Source: Bryopsis sp. KO-2023
Lineage: Eukaryota > Chlorophyta > Ulvophyceae > Bryopsidales > Bryopsidaceae
NCBI GenBank assembly: GCA_030272585.1
Contig: BSYQ01000009.1
Coordinates: forward strand, 1,302,001-1,366,000
Length of the DNA stretch: 64,000 nucleotides
Direction: 5' to 3'
The position numbers and the translations under genes were made by a program. Shown here one piece after another: positions 48,801 through 63,800 of this stretch (the stretch's first letter is position 1; each line of letters opens with the position of its first letter). The notes below the pieces were generated by a model. It was not told the origin of the DNA and made no database searches. It saw only the letters and a program-made list of their open reading frames with translations.

Positions 48801-51800
48801 AAATACCAACTTTACAACTTTCAAAATAAAAATTATCGTGCTCAAGAAAAATTCCAATGGGAATGAGTAGTCATCCAGGCAGCTGGCCAGCTATGTCATG
48901 GCATACCTGAGAATTGTTTTGAACCTGCTCCCAGAGGCTTGTGAAACGAGGTCTTGAAGAATATATGAGACGTCCATCAGAGCAGAGCCAATTTCTTCTT
49001 GAATGGTCTCAGGGATTGCAACCAAAAAGACCGAAATCAACCCTCGAATGATCCTGGAGATTGAAATCAACTGGTCATTTTTTTTGTTTGGGTGCTTTCA
49101 ACCACAGAACAAAAGAAAAACACTGCATTGCCACAAAATTGCTGGAACTTCCATCAACAAACAGCAGCCTGTAAGACTCACCCATCAACTGTGCTGCTGT
49201 AGACTTCTCCGTACAAATCAGTGAGCGCATGAATCAGACGTGGAGCCCTTGTCTCATCCATGTTTGAAACCTTTCGTAAAAATGCAATTTCTTGTGACCT
49301 TCCGAACTGTGTATTTAGCCAGGAATAGGAGTAGGAGTATTTTGGAAACCGTTCCACAATCGCTAAAGTTGCTTTCCAAATCTTCATTGCGTGTTCCCAC
49401 CCCACGGTTGTCCTGATGAGTTGTTGAACCGCCTCATCCACTGCTTCGATAGCACGCTCGCTTGCCATATAAGAATAGCCCCAAGGTGGTGCTAACAATT
49501 TTCTTGCTTTTTGGGTCTGAAATCCCAACTCTTGTATAGCATCCAGCACAGAATTTCTTGCCGATCCGTCCACAGCTTTGACAAGGGCTTTGAAAATCTT
49601 TGTCAAGGCTTCGTTGTCCGCACAGTTTCTCTCCAAAATTCGCAGCATCCCTGAAAGCCTCCTGTCATAATCCCTAGAGGATAAGTCCAGCACGAGTCGT
49701 TGGCATCCATGACTGGACAAAGCAAATTCCAGAAATTCTGTCTGGACCCATTCGCCTTCAGCTCCGGAAGCAACACTCAACAACTTCGATGCGATATCAT
49801 TCTCTGACTCTGTACGAATCAAACCCCGTAATAAATCAGGCACCTTGCAGTTCCCATCGTCCAATTGTCTGATGCAGTCTTTCACAACATCCAGGGGAGA
49901 ATTTTCAAACCCCTCAAGGGTGTCCTGTACCATTCCCAAAGCTTTCATCAAATGGAAACGATCACCATCGTGCCTCTGTATCTCAGACCAGAAGTGGTCG
50001 GCAGCAGTCTGAAACTTAGTGGCAATAGTGCTATCAGGAAGACATTCCTTCACACAAGCACAAGCCCCAATCCAGCTACTGTCACTCTCCGAAGCAATCA
50101 ACAGAGCACGATAGACTGGCTGAAAGCCATCTGTTATTGCTCCAGTGGCAATATGTATGTCGTCCAAGCACGTTGAGTCATCACTCCCTCTTTGCAAAAT
50201 GGAATCGATGTAACTTTTGACTTTGTCTCTTTTGAATCTGCATCTCTCTCTCCTCCCTAAGTACAGCTTTAGATTCTCTGCAGCGCTGATGCTGGTATCC
50301 TCCAGAGCAAAGCCTTGCAGTTGTTCCAGAATCTCATGCTGTGTATCGCTGCTGGAGTTGGCATCACAGAGATCGTACGCCAAAATGGCTGACAGTATGA
50401 GATGGGGCAGGGAGTCTTCATGTTCTCTCACAAACTCAAGAACAATGTCCAAACTCAGTGATCCACAGTGCACCCAAGCGGGGTCAAATCTCTTCACGTG
50501 GTTGTGCATCGCCAATGCCAAACATTGGGAATGCTCTCCGACATACCCCACTATGCATATCTTGTGACAGTCACCTCCACTCGGATCGAAAGACGTTCGA
50601 AAGTCGTTGGTTGAAGAAAGCACCACATGCTCTTCAAACCAGCCTGGAGATTCTGGTGCTGTGAACTGGATACAAATACGTTGACCTGACGTACTACCCC
50701 TCTTGACAATGAAATCATTTTCTCTCTGATTTCTTGGGGCCAGGCATGTAACTTGGACATCCTCTCCTGAGGCAGCCTTTCCCACGTTAGAGATGTGCAG
50801 ATTTGATGCACCTATGTTCAAAACTTCAATCTCCACCCTTCCAAATTCACCATGCCCCAGGAGGCGACTGCAAACAAATGTGCTGGAGCCCTTGATCTGC
50901 ATGCAAGGCGCCATCATCTTGAAATGCACTTCAAACGGCAAACACTTCCTCTCTTCTGTGAAAAGCTCGATCTGTGATTTTGTCCCGGTCCTCATGCACG
51001 TGGGATCAACCCAGATTTTCATTTTTACTTCGGTATTTCCCCTGGGCTTGACTTGTATGATGTCCATGTCAAACTCAATATCCTTGCTCTCAGGGGGAAA
51101 CACTTTGGCTGCGACTGCTCCATGATTTGCGATATTCACATTCCCTTCCAGTTGGATTTTGCCATGGCGTTGAAGTAATGTCCCATCTGGAATCTTAACA
51201 TCGACTGGCCTCACAGCAACGTTTGCAACTCCCCAGCTCCCCTGAGAGGTGACCACAGATCAAAAGCATGTAAAATCTTGTAAACAAACAGGTGGGGGTA
51301 GTGAATGAGGTGAACGACAAAGATATGAAAAAGATTGTTTCCAACATACCTTCAGCGTAAATGTCTGCTTCTTGCATCCAATGACCTTCAAATCGACGTG
51401 AAACTCTTGGGACCCCCGTTTTTCCTCAAGAGATATCAACACCTCAGTCTCCATGCTGGGATGAATATCTCCTGCCCAGCCTTCCATGAATTTCAGCCCA
51501 CCGTCTCCTGATGTGAATTCGTATTGGACTGGAACCTTCCCAGAATTCTTCATTTTAAAGCATGTTCTCGACAACTGGCCCGATTTCACTGCCGGCAGCT
51601 CAATGATCGACAGTGGCCTGACCCGTTTTCCACTCTGTTCGAAAAGTTGGAAGGATGGCTTAACAATGCTAACAGTAGAGTGGATGGTCTTCAAATTCTG
51701 GCTGGAGTTCACTCCAACAATGACATCACAGCAAGCATCTCCCTCGAAGTCAGCTGGATTCAATTTCAGCTCAAAAACCTGCTCTTCACCGCCACCAAGC

Positions 51801-54800
51801 ACACATCTTGTTGGCTTGACCTCCCAGTGGCAAAGAGATTCTCCCTGGATCAGCGATTTGATCAGAAGGCTTGCACCAGTTCTGTTGCGCAGCTTAAACT
51901 GTTTTGTCCGAGGCCCCAAACGAGCTCCAACTCGACCGAAATCAATCTCCTCATGATCAAACTCAACGCAAAGCCTTTCAACTTTAGCCTTCACGCTCAG
52001 AAAGCCATTCGAACAGGTGTGGCCATAATCTACCACCCAATCTCTCTTCATCTTCCCCAACTTCCGTAAATCCAGCGAACAGCTAAGGTCCATGGTAACA
52101 TTTGGCAAGATCCGGGCTTGCAAAGGAAAAATCGTGAAGCCAGAGGCATTTTCATTGGATTTGCTCCTCAACTTTAGATCCACGATCTCTGATGTCTTGT
52201 TTACCACCTTGATGGTTCTCACCAATTGCCATGATTGGCTGCAATCCCCTTCTTCGATGTGAATGATGGTTCCAAAGTCAATCACCAGCTTTGATGGTGC
52301 AGAAGATATCCCCCCTGAGTCTTCGGCAAGCAAAATCTGTCCAAGCTCGGTGAGCTGACATGCCGAGAGGCACTGAGAGCCGAGATCTCCAAGGTGTTTC
52401 ACTGATTCCTGAAGTTTCCCAATCTTTGACAGAGTTGCCACTATGTTTTCACGATAACCAGCAATGCCCTTGATGGAGTCCCCAATCCCTTTCATGCTGT
52501 GTATCAATCTGAGTGCACCCGGGTTCACGGCCGTGACTCTTGAGATCAAATCTCTGATCTTTGTATTCATCTTGTGGAACGCCTTCGAATCCTCAGCTGA
52601 GGAAATTTTGAATGCCCCACGCATGAGCTGAAGGAGAAACAGACGGAAAGTCTCTGTCAATATGCTTGCACCCAGGACCCCTGCTTTTTCCGCAAACTCC
52701 TTACACTGACGAAAGGTTTCTTTCATCTCTGGAGTCCAAATCATGGAGATGGTTTGTTCCTCCTGAGAGCTCCCCAGGTGAACAGGAAAAGGGTGGGGAC
52801 GGACATCCCCCACACACTGTTTGCATGCTTCTGTTGCTGATGCAAGTGCGATTGTGCGATCAATGATATCTTGTGGGAAATCATCCCTGCTGTGTTGCAG
52901 CTGTTTTGTGGTATCAAAAAGCTGTTTGGAACAATCAACAAGATTGGAAGCGCTTTCCACATATTTCTTAACCGCACAGGTGTGCCTCATTTCCAAGAAT
53001 TCCTTGTTGTCACGCGCTTCTTTCTCTGACATTTTCAACAGCTCTCGTGTTTCTATCAGCTCCACCGACTCTTCTGGCTCTTCAGGCTTGCTGACAGGAT
53101 TCAATGCCCTGAATTTTTGCAAATCTGTGGTGAGTTTTCCAAGCTTGTTGTCAAACTCTTCCTTCAGTTGGTCGATGCTTGTCATTCCTGGCCCACCAGA
53201 GAACGAACCATGCCCGTCTGGCATGCAGCTGGCAACTCCTTGATCACAGTGCTGCAGAATCTCAACATGGGAGTCCTTGTCAGCTGATATATTTCCTTTG
53301 CTGATTGGACAAATGCATCCAACTTCAATCTCGTATTGCAGATCCCACGGTTCAAATTCGGGACTTCTGGATACAACTCTGTTGAAGCACGGCCACATAT
53401 CCAAAGTGAAGGGAGAACTCAATGCTCCGTTTTCAAACTGAAACGTCACATGCAGTCGCACATCTTGCAGGGAATCTACCTGGAAAAAGCAACCAGGCTT
53501 CGATCTATTCAAGATGTTGCTAGGACAGAAAAGGTTGGAGCCCTTTGCGCAAGTCACCCTGATTTTGGACACACAACTGAATCCAAAGGGTCGATCCAAT
53601 CTCCAAATTCGGAACACGAAAGTATTTGGCCTACGTTCAAGACCATAACTTTCTAGACAGATGGTAGGATTTCTGTCAATCAACCATTTGTAGTCACGAA
53701 GCAATTTTCGTGCTCGATCATGGCAACACACAACATCCCCTTCTTCCCCAATCCGGCAACAAAGTTTCAGAATTTCCTCCAGGCAAACCCACAGATCTGA
53801 CCTAATTTTCTCCTGCTTTTCATGTTCAGTCTTTTGATTCTGGAAATGTTTCAGCATCCCAACCACTCCACCGATAGCCTTCTGCACCAGCCACTTTCGT
53901 TTTTCCTTCCTCGCCGAAATCAATTCCTGGCCCTGATTATTCCACTTATCACCCATCAGCAAGACTTTTCTTCTGAACTCATCGAGCTCTCGAAAACGCC
54001 AATCAATGGCAGCACCATGAATCCTCTCCTCCCTGTACTGGAAAAGCTCAAGAACACCAGTATGAAGGACCTGTATGATATTCGGACAGACAACACCCAT
54101 GGGACTGTCACGGACAAGGACCTCCACCTTGCTCCTCATCACCTTCAGGGATTCTTCTGCTACATTGTGATACCACTCAACAACTGTGTGAGAATCAATA
54201 ATCTCGCTTGCACCCTTTGCAAGTTTGGTGATAATCTCCCCAACACCGGGTACCCCATTCTTCAACGAAATTGCAGTTTCCTGCAAACGTCGGATCAAGG
54301 CACCGTCTACCCCGTGCGACAGCAAAACAGATCCGGATTTATCAGCGTCAATTAGGCTGGCAATGATGAGCTCCTTCAGAACCTGTGGTAAGCCCTCACT
54401 TCCAGAAGACCCATCCGGATGTCCATCAGTGCTGCTGCTGAGGTGTGGCAAATCAGACACTGGCTCAATCCTTCCCAGTGAAGCCATGAAATCCTGAGAA
54501 ATACGACACAGGTGGCCTGCCACCAGTTCCCCCTTCAGAGCATGGAACCTCATCATGACTTGATCAAGGAAACCTACAATGTTGGGACGATGTGACGTGA
54601 GCTCCTTGCACATGTGCCGGAGGTGCTTTTCCAAAGCAGATACATCTTTCAAGCCAGCCACACAATCCTCCACACTTCCATCAAACTGTCTTGCCAACAC
54701 ACGTGTCCCAGCCTCCAGCACTCCACATATTGGTTCAATCTCTGGCTGAAACACTCCCTTGCGAAGCAGCTTTTCCCCCAGGGCTACAAGAGCTGCGAGC

Positions 54801-57800
54801 ATGTGCTCCGCATACACAGCCGCAGGTAAAAATCCTTCCCCAATGCCTTTGATTGCATCATTGATATCCGAGACAACTTGAAGAGGGCTGCTTGGGTATT
54901 CCAACAGAGCATGGTGAGCTTGGTAGGTCACACTTTCAGCCACACTGCGCAAATCCTCTTGCATGGTCTCCACCAGCGTTACCACCCCTTCTTCGTCCAA
55001 GTCAGCTTCCACCTTGAGGCCACGATTTTTGAGCAATGTTTTCAGCTCGTTCGCATAGTTCCCCATGGGCTGCCTGAGATCGAGGTAGCTACAATGCGCC
55101 CAAGTGAATTTCAGGATGAACATGCGGGTGAAGTCCAGAGAAGCTTTGCATCCAGGATATTCGCAGAGGCGGGTATCCAAGGAATTTGCCAAGTGCCTTT
55201 CAACTTCCAGCAACCGACCAGCCACACAAATGAATTCCTCCCTGCTGTTGTCTTCCCTGGTGATGTGGATCATGGAGTTTCCACAAGACAGAAGCTCGTC
55301 AGACAGCCCATTTGCTTGCGAGGTGACATGATGCAAATTTTCTATTGCAGCTTGGACACTATGTTCTCCACTCCTGGAATGATGCAAACTCATCTTCACT
55401 TTTTTCAAGTGCTCAGTGGCTCTCACAGCAACTGTGGCTGCCATCTTGAATACACCCGCCACAAACAGAGCTCCTCTCCGGAAAGGATCCATAGGATTCA
55501 TTTTGGAACATGCATCCAACACCTTCTGAAATCTGTCTTCCAACGCCACGAGGATATCTCTGTACAAATGGCCACTCTCCTCCTCCTTGACCAGAGATGT
55601 GATATTGGCCAATCCCTCAACGATGCCTTTCACATTGACACTGTAACAATCCACTGCTGCATCTGCGGTCAAATCGATCTCCTCAACCAAACTTTCCCAG
55701 TCCATGTCTGACTTCTGTGTTCCCTGCACTTCGCTGAGAAATGACAGCCCAGTTTTAAAAAGCAAACCCAGCTGACAGTAAACAGCACTTTTTGCTTTTT
55801 TTTGCTCTGTTCTTCTCGATATGGTGCATTGCTTCTTCAGGTCAAGTAAAATTTCAGTCAGTCGCTTTTTCTTCAACTCCAGGTCTTTCAGCTCCTTTTC
55901 ATAAAAATCTTTTTGTAAAGAAAGGCCTTCCCTCCTCCTGCTCGGTGTCAACCTGCTCGATCCAAAATCTCTTTCACCAAACACAAATATCTCATTGTAA
56001 CCTCCCTTGATATCTTGATCAACCTGTTCAAGAATCTTCTCCTGCCTCAAAATCATTCCATCAAGAGTCTCAACATCTTTCTGACGCTTGGCAAGTTCCT
56101 GCTCCTCCCGCACCAAGTATGCAAGCCGTATGTGAGACTCAAAGGAATCGCCCAGGAAGCTTCTCCCAACAATCGAAGCCATGCTCATCAAGGTCACAGC
56201 GGAATGAACCTGAATGAAGGATTCAGGGAATAGTGCTGCAAGTCCCAAACCATCCGACGAGATCATCCCAAGGAAATCTCTGCAGCTCCCTCGCATTGCC
56301 TCACACATGGTTGACTCTCTTGAGGTATCAAAAACAGAAACTTCCTTCGGGCCTTCCTTGTAGAAATATGAACCAACACCCAAACTCCCACTCGGGATAT
56401 TACTCAGTTCTGAGACACGAGACACAGTGTCAGTAAACCGTGAGTTCACTTGCTTCTCCAGCTCAGAGTGTTCAGCAAAAGCTTTGGTATTCCAGGGAAA
56501 CAGTACAGCTACGGAATCAGACAGGCGCAGCTTTGGTGGCTCCAATGAGATCGGCTTGTTCAATCTTCCGGTGCATCCATTGAGTTCCGATTGCATCGCC
56601 ACCTCCAACTCCTGCAGATGTCGGAGCACACTCCGCATAGTCACCAGGTTGGGAGAAAGATCGACCTTGAGGTTTCTCAAGGGGTCCAGAAGGCTCTTCA
56701 ATCCCTCATGGTTACAAACCAGAGAGGTTTCGCTGTCCAGAAGAAAATTCACCCTCCACGCTGAAAACTCTCGCAACATCTTTGTCAAAATGGTGCCCCA
56801 CTCAGATCCCGACTCGATTTTTGTATGCATGATGTCCACCAGAAGCTGAAATGGCAAGACACTAGACCAAGAGCCCAGGTCAGGGACTTGCATGGATCTG
56901 GAGTTATACAGATCGATGCACTCTGATATCGTCTGATTCCATAAGGCTTCCCGAACTGAGGCTCGGACGTACTTCAACAGGTCATTTTTGCCACCCTTGC
57001 TCAGACCCTCTGGCATCGCTTCTCTTTCAAGAGATGCTACGGATACCAATCCCTGTCTCATTTTCCACATCTCCTGTTCCGTTGCTCTTGTCCCTAATTT
57101 ATGAACCTCGAGCTCCTTGTCGGAAATATTGATGTCAGTAGCATTGAAATTGTGATCCAACTTCAGACCAGCTGCAAGAGGATCCTGGCTTTTGAGAGAT
57201 TCTCCATACTCCTCGACATATTTTTTCAGATTGTTGAAGTCCACCCTGTGCTTCACGAGATCTATACTGGACAGAGACGATTCTCCCAAAGACCGCAGCT
57301 CAACCAGTTTTTGCAGAATCCTCTTCACAAGGCCCAGGTTCACAGGGTTTGCTTGCTGGGCATATTTCAGCAGTACCATGTACTTCTCGCTCAACTGGTC
57401 CAGCTCATCGTTCTGTGCTGACCCGGTGCCTTCAGAAACATCTTGTTCGGTAGACTGGATTTCAGGGGCTGTTCTTTCCTCATCATCAAGATCAATCTTG
57501 GAAGAGATGGTATTATTGATCCCCGCAATATCGCTGATGACCATCTGTAGTCCATTGTCTTCGAGAAAATCAGAAGGTATCTGGAGAGTCTCCACAATCT
57601 CGTCAAATTGCTTTTTGCGCTCATCAATCACGTAGGGAGGAATGGCCGACACAATTCTCAGCCCCATTCCACATCCTTCTTCCATCACCGCAAGAGCATC
57701 TTTGAGAAGAGACCCACAGAAGCTGAGAGGCTTTGCCAGGTTTTCCCAGTACATCTCCACATTCCCTTCCAGGGTGGTGAGTGTATACACCATGAGCATC

Positions 57801-60800
57801 TGTTGCACCTTCACAACGAGTCCGATCATATCGCGACAGGCCCTGTACATTATTTTGTTCTCTCCTGAACGTGGCACCATTTTCTCCAATACATCCAAAA
57901 CCTGGAAGCCCAGAGTCTGTCTCATCTTGGTCATCTCTGTGGATAACCAGTACAACTTTTCTGGTTGGTTCTCTCTTGAATCTGCGTACTGAATCTTGAA
58001 CAGATTAAGCTCTGCATCCAGCTCATCTTCAGCCTCCACCAAGGCTCTCAAAGAGAACACGGGGTCAAGATTTGCGAAGAAACCGGTCGGTTGTCCAGCT
58101 TCCATGGAAAAATCCGGCACTTCTGACAGTTTCCCCAGAACTTCAACAAGCTCGTCTGCTTTGGTGCGATTCGTCCCTTGCTTTTTGGGCATTGCCTTCT
58201 GGTACAGACAGTGAATCTTTCTCATTTGGTCACGGATGGCCTGATGCTCCACTGGAGCTCCTTGCAATCTCTCCACAAGAGTCACCAAACAAGAAAAAGC
58301 TGCCTGGCCCAAATTACCGATCGGCTTGCCGAATTCCTCCGAGCAAATCAACATTCTTTCCTCAAAATTGACATCGTCCTTGAAAGACAACTGATCAAGC
58401 CACTCACAGACCCAGGATTGCTGCCTCTCTGACTTTGCAGTGCAGAAATGGGTAATCAAAACAGAGGACTTTCCTGAGTCCAGCCTCGTTCTCTCCACAA
58501 GCACAAGAGAGAGTGCATAGCACCCGTTTGCATCAGAGACCAGAAATAAAGCTTCTGAGCTGCCTCTCTTTTTCAAATTTACGGAGGAACACTCCTGAGA
58601 TATTGAGATGATGCGAGCCTCTGGTCGATCAAAGTTCAGGTCCTCAACAAAATACAATCCAATCCAGAGCGCAGCAAGTTGACTGCGATGGATTGCTGAG
58701 CTGGTGCTTGTGATTAGCTCGCAAAACGAACCATTCAAACAGGCATTCCAATCCAGGGCCCAAGATTGTCCTCCTCGTTTCCACATAGCCCGGGCCTCAT
58801 TCAGGAACTCTTGGTGCTGGTGAATTTCTTCAATGCGCTCGCAGCAGAACAAAAATCTGGCACTTTGACCCTCCAAGCCTTTCTGGAGAAGAGCTTTCAG
58901 TGTAGACGCTCTTTCCTGATGCCTTCTGATCTCTTCATTCAATTCCCGTCTCAATTGCTCCAGGTCTTGTCCGTTTGTTCCGGACTCTGCACTTGTTTCT
59001 GGCGACGATGACCCTTCATCAGGTTTTTGGTCACAGTCAGCTTCGCTCTCCTTGAAAAGAAGCCTAGCTTGAAGTTCCCCGACTTTCGGATTATTGCACA
59101 GTTGAATGAATCCTTGAACGACAGGCCTCAGCTCTTTTTTGACTTCAGACACACAAAAGGCCACCTCCATCTTCAGCATTTTTGATACAAAGGCAGGATC
59201 AACATCGGGTTCGCTGGCCAGAGAGACTGGAATCGCAAGCCCACTTTCCCAGGCCACGGCAATGTGCTGGAGCACCACCTGATACCTCTTCACCACAATC
59301 GGATCTATCCGAATCACCCCCATCAGCTTTTCCAGAACCATTGACAACGTCTGCTTTGAACTAATTATGGGCTTTGCAAGCTCGCTGTTGAGCGCGTACA
59401 GCGCTGCCTCCTCTTCAAAATCAATCAGAGAATCCTCAAATGCTGTCTTGGCTTTTTCAAAGCCATCGTGCTCCAGCCAGGCAAAATGCTGCAGGCTCGT
59501 CTTCGCATGCAGCAGCTGACCACAGGCAAAAATGCCTGTTTTCAGCAAAGACAATGCAGGCTTGCTCTTGAGATCAGTGAAAGCAGGGCTCCGTAAGACT
59601 GCCAGGAATGATTCAGCCACCCAGACAATCTGCCTTAAGAAGTTAGAGCGGTCATTATAATCCAGAAAAGAAGTCCCTGCCACGAAATCGGTGATGCCTT
59701 TCTGGATTCTGGAGCTGATAGCATCCGTTCTGGTCTTCAGTCCAGGGATTTCAGCGTCAGAAACAACTTTCAAGACGCTGTGTCTCCTTATGACTTCTCG
59801 GACATTCCCCATGTTCTTAGCCAGACTTATTTCAGAGAAAGCAAGCTCCAGTTCAGTCTTCTCTGAAGGGTGCAGTCTGGCCAATACCCGGCACAGGTGC
59901 GAGATCACCAGATCATTGCATCGGGAGAAATCCACTGAACAATACAAGGAATTTGTCGCAATTTTCATCAACATGAATTCCAGAGAGCGCATGTGATTTG
60001 ACAACTCGTGAATGGAGCGCTCCAACGCACTCAGATGGCTGAGTTCGGACGAAATCTTGTAAAACTCTGCTGCCGGGGTGCCTGTAAGATCCTTACAAAT
60101 GCTCTCCAGCACTTTTGAGAGTTTATCAGCCCCATCCTGAATGCCTGAGGTGTACGTTCGCCACAGTGCCCAAGCAACGCTTGAAAGAAGAGGCTTTCCC
60201 TTCCTCACCCGGCGCAAGGCCACCTGTGTAGCCTGAAGCAAAAACCAACCCAACATTATCCTGTGCACATCTGACTCCCTCCCCCCAAGCATCTTTTGAG
60301 CTATGTCTGGTATCTGGTACACTTGTGAGACTTGTAAGTGCAGGTCAAACCCCCATGCTTTCACCAAGCGTGAAAACAAAAATACCCATTGTACAATATG
60401 GCTAGAATCCTACTTTTTTACCTGCTTCAAGTTTCTGAAGTTGATGCTCAGACCATTGGACGGCGTAATTCGCCTCTTATCCAACATGTCTTTTACAGCT
60501 GCATGAAATTGAAGCATCATGGATGCAGCGATCCCTCCACCAGGACAGTCACAGAATTTTGCCGACACAATTGGCAGGAGATCATGTCCTGTGCAATTTT
60601 CTGGGGTAAGGTCAGCATCCATTCCTGGAAGCTGAACAGTGATCATTCTGTTCAGGATGGCTACCGAAAGCTTGTTGGTGTTGGGCCTCTTGGGATCTGC
60701 AGTAGCAAAGATTCTTGTCTCGCTGTCGATGCCACCTCCAGTTCTTGATAAGCATTCACCTGCATGGGCATAAATTTCCTATTGGATGCACTCAAATTCC

Positions 60801-63800
60801 CCCAAATATGCAAGAAAGATTTTATCTGGGTATGTACTGCTTACCGTCTGCATGCTCGTAAAGAACCAAGACAGGTTCCTCCTCAAGCAGCGAATTGAGA
60901 CGCTCTATGACTTCAGTGGGTGCACTGTTTATGTTGTCCAGCAGTATGTACTTCCCCAGCTTCAGAGCTCTGACCAGCTCCGATTCAACGAAAATGAAAC
61001 CAATATTGTCCTCCCCAACCTCCACACATTCTTCCAAATGAACCAAGGTATAGTTCAGACTCTTGAGCATCACGGCTACAAGGCTACGCACTTCGAGAGG
61101 CATTCCCTCATCATTGAATGTTTCGCTCAAAACCATCTTCAGGTGCCCCAGCGCTTCGATTCCTTGCTCTGCAATGTCCTGCAAAGACATAAAATCATTC
61201 ATTATTCAAAAGTGGTCTCCTGAAGCGTGCCCTCATTGAACAGATTGCACTCTAGCAGTATCTAATGTTGCAATCACGTCGTTGGAAGAACTGCTCAGGC
61301 CTACTGGATATTGGAGCATCAATGGCATAAAAAGCATGTCTTTTTCAGGGTGTGGGGTAGGTGGTTGTACCTTCTGTGACAACCCCGCAGAAACCGCACT
61401 TTCACCCTGGAGTGTCAAGGAGTATGCTTTCCTCAAGACTTCGATAAACCTGCTTCTGCCCTCGTCGTTTTGAAGTGGGACAACGTACAAGAGCAGGTGC
61501 TTCGATATATCATCAATCAGTGATGTTGCTTCTTCATTCAATTGGAGCTGGAGTGTGTTTTCAGTGAGAGGCATCCACTGACCTGCACACACATCAATAT
61601 GGCGTTGAGGACCCTCACTGTTGAAAATTCAGACAAAAACTTCCAGAGTCAGGACGCACCAATCAAATCTGCTGTCTCAAAATTCTGGTGAAAAGAAATT
61701 GTCAGGAGTTGGCGACCACCCAGCCGGGCAAGCTCCCTCACGAGTGCAGTCTTCTTGGAGCAAGTGCCACCCTGATTGCAAAAGAAAAAATTGTATAAAT
61801 TAGTGCCAGTCCACAGGGCCATGTCTGATATGAGCTGCAACACTCAAGAAAATTGAACCCACCTGAAGCAGCACAGTCCTCTTGCTTTGACATCCCATCG
61901 CAAGAACCTCCAGTTCTTTCACTGTGTCGGGGGAATGAACCAAACCCCCATCGCTTGTCTGACGAAACGTATCCTTCTTTTTGGCCAAATAAACAGAACC
62001 AATCCTCACACAACCAGGCACAGTGCTATCAACTGTAGAAGCACACCCCTCCTCCATCGCCGGCCTCGGCAAATGCTTGTCAATGATTGCCTGCGCAGCT
62101 TGCAGATCTGAGAAACCACAAAATCGGTGCTTGTACACGAGCTCCACCGCTCTCCTCATAACAATTTGGCTGACATCCATCAAGCGCTCCATGTCATCCC
62201 CCAGGGTCCCATCTTCTGCTTCAACCGGAGACAGCTGGTAGTGCGCCATCTGATTCTTGATATTGCCTTCAACAATGTCCCTCACTTTCGTGAGGTCCCT
62301 CAAGTTGAACTCATACTGACCTCCAGATTTCCCAATTTCTTTCCTCGATACGCACCCCCGGATTTCCTTGTGCAGATTGAACACCTTGTTCAGCGACTCG
62401 TCCTTGATGTACCCCCGTTTCACCATCTCACAAAACAGGCTGCTCATTATTTCACGCAGCTCCTCGTCGCTGTGCTGCTCCAAGTGCACCACCATGAACA
62501 AATTCAAGAACGACCTTGAGAGCCTGGATCGACCTCCCCCCAGACTGGCAGGATTCATCGTGGCAAAAACGTACAGCCCATCCAAGGGAATGACCTGGTC
62601 TGTCCCTGGCACGTGAAACTGGCCTGATCTTCTTTCCAAGAGAGGAACCAGGACCTCCAAGACTTCGGGGGGTGCGAGATTGATCTCATCCAGCAGAACC
62701 CATTTTCGGGACTTCAGGGCGTCCACCAGTTTTCCATCGTGCCACTCGAAAACCCTTTTGTTTTTCGAAAATCTGGGCATTACAGCGCCCAGAAGGTGCT
62801 GCACGCTGGTATCTTTGGAGAGGTTGATCCGCACACATTCTGCTCCAAGCAGGCTTGCAACTTGACCAACCACAGCAGTTTTCCCTGGAAATCAAATCGA
62901 AAAACCCTTTCAGCACCTGATAGCATGAGTTGAGAATAAAAAGGATTGAATTCATCAACTGCCACACATTTTCATCTTTCACCACAGATCATCCCCAAGA
63001 ACAGAAAGACCTACCGATTCCAGGTGGACCCTCCAGGAGAGGAGCGCTCCCAGCAGATATTGCAGCAAATATTCTCGCCACATTCATCAAAAAAGTGGGG
63101 GTCGCAGTACACTGAAGTCTTTCGTGCAAGGTATCATCTGTCAAATCTGGTGTAGGTGCCATCAGCTTGCCTCCAATCCCAGCACACGTCAATTCAATGC
63201 CATGGACCAAGTCGTCTTTTTCGGAAACCTTTACTCGAAATGGGGCTGTGTCCTTTTTAGCCAGCTTTCCTTCAATATCCAAAATTGACAGCATGTCGCA
63301 ATCCAGGCTCAAATTTTCCCACCATTGCCCTGCAAGCTCCTGTTCGGTTTCAGATGTCAAATCATTGAGGTAGAAGAACTTTGCCCCAAGGAGTAGCCTG
63401 TGATCGACATGCATGTCTGTAACTTCACTGCAAATAAAATCCAGCCAACGAAATAGCTGGCGGACGTTGCTGCATGGGCTCAGCCTGGGATCTTCCAGCA
63501 ACATCCTTCTCAAATGCATGATTTGACTTGCGATGGTATCAGCCAGCGCAGCCTCACTACCATCCAACCTTCTTTTCAGCTCCAGACTGAGAACTTGTTG
63601 GAGCTCTTCCACACCGTATTCTGCAAAGGAAATCGTGGTGAACCGACTCTTGGTGGCCGCACTGAGATTGGGCCGGCGCTTGGAGGCGTCCATATGCATG
63701 GTTGCTAGAATCTGCAATGATTCCTTGGGCACGCTCAATTCCAATGATTTCGTGATGCCAGAACTTAACCCTGTCACATCCTCTGGAAGTGTGAATGTAG

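Noticed and set aside
53822-55711. Long plus-strand frames within the giant gene
   Set aside because: They lie opposite a 9.1-kb minus-strand exon with protein-like composition throughout and show no domains of their own.
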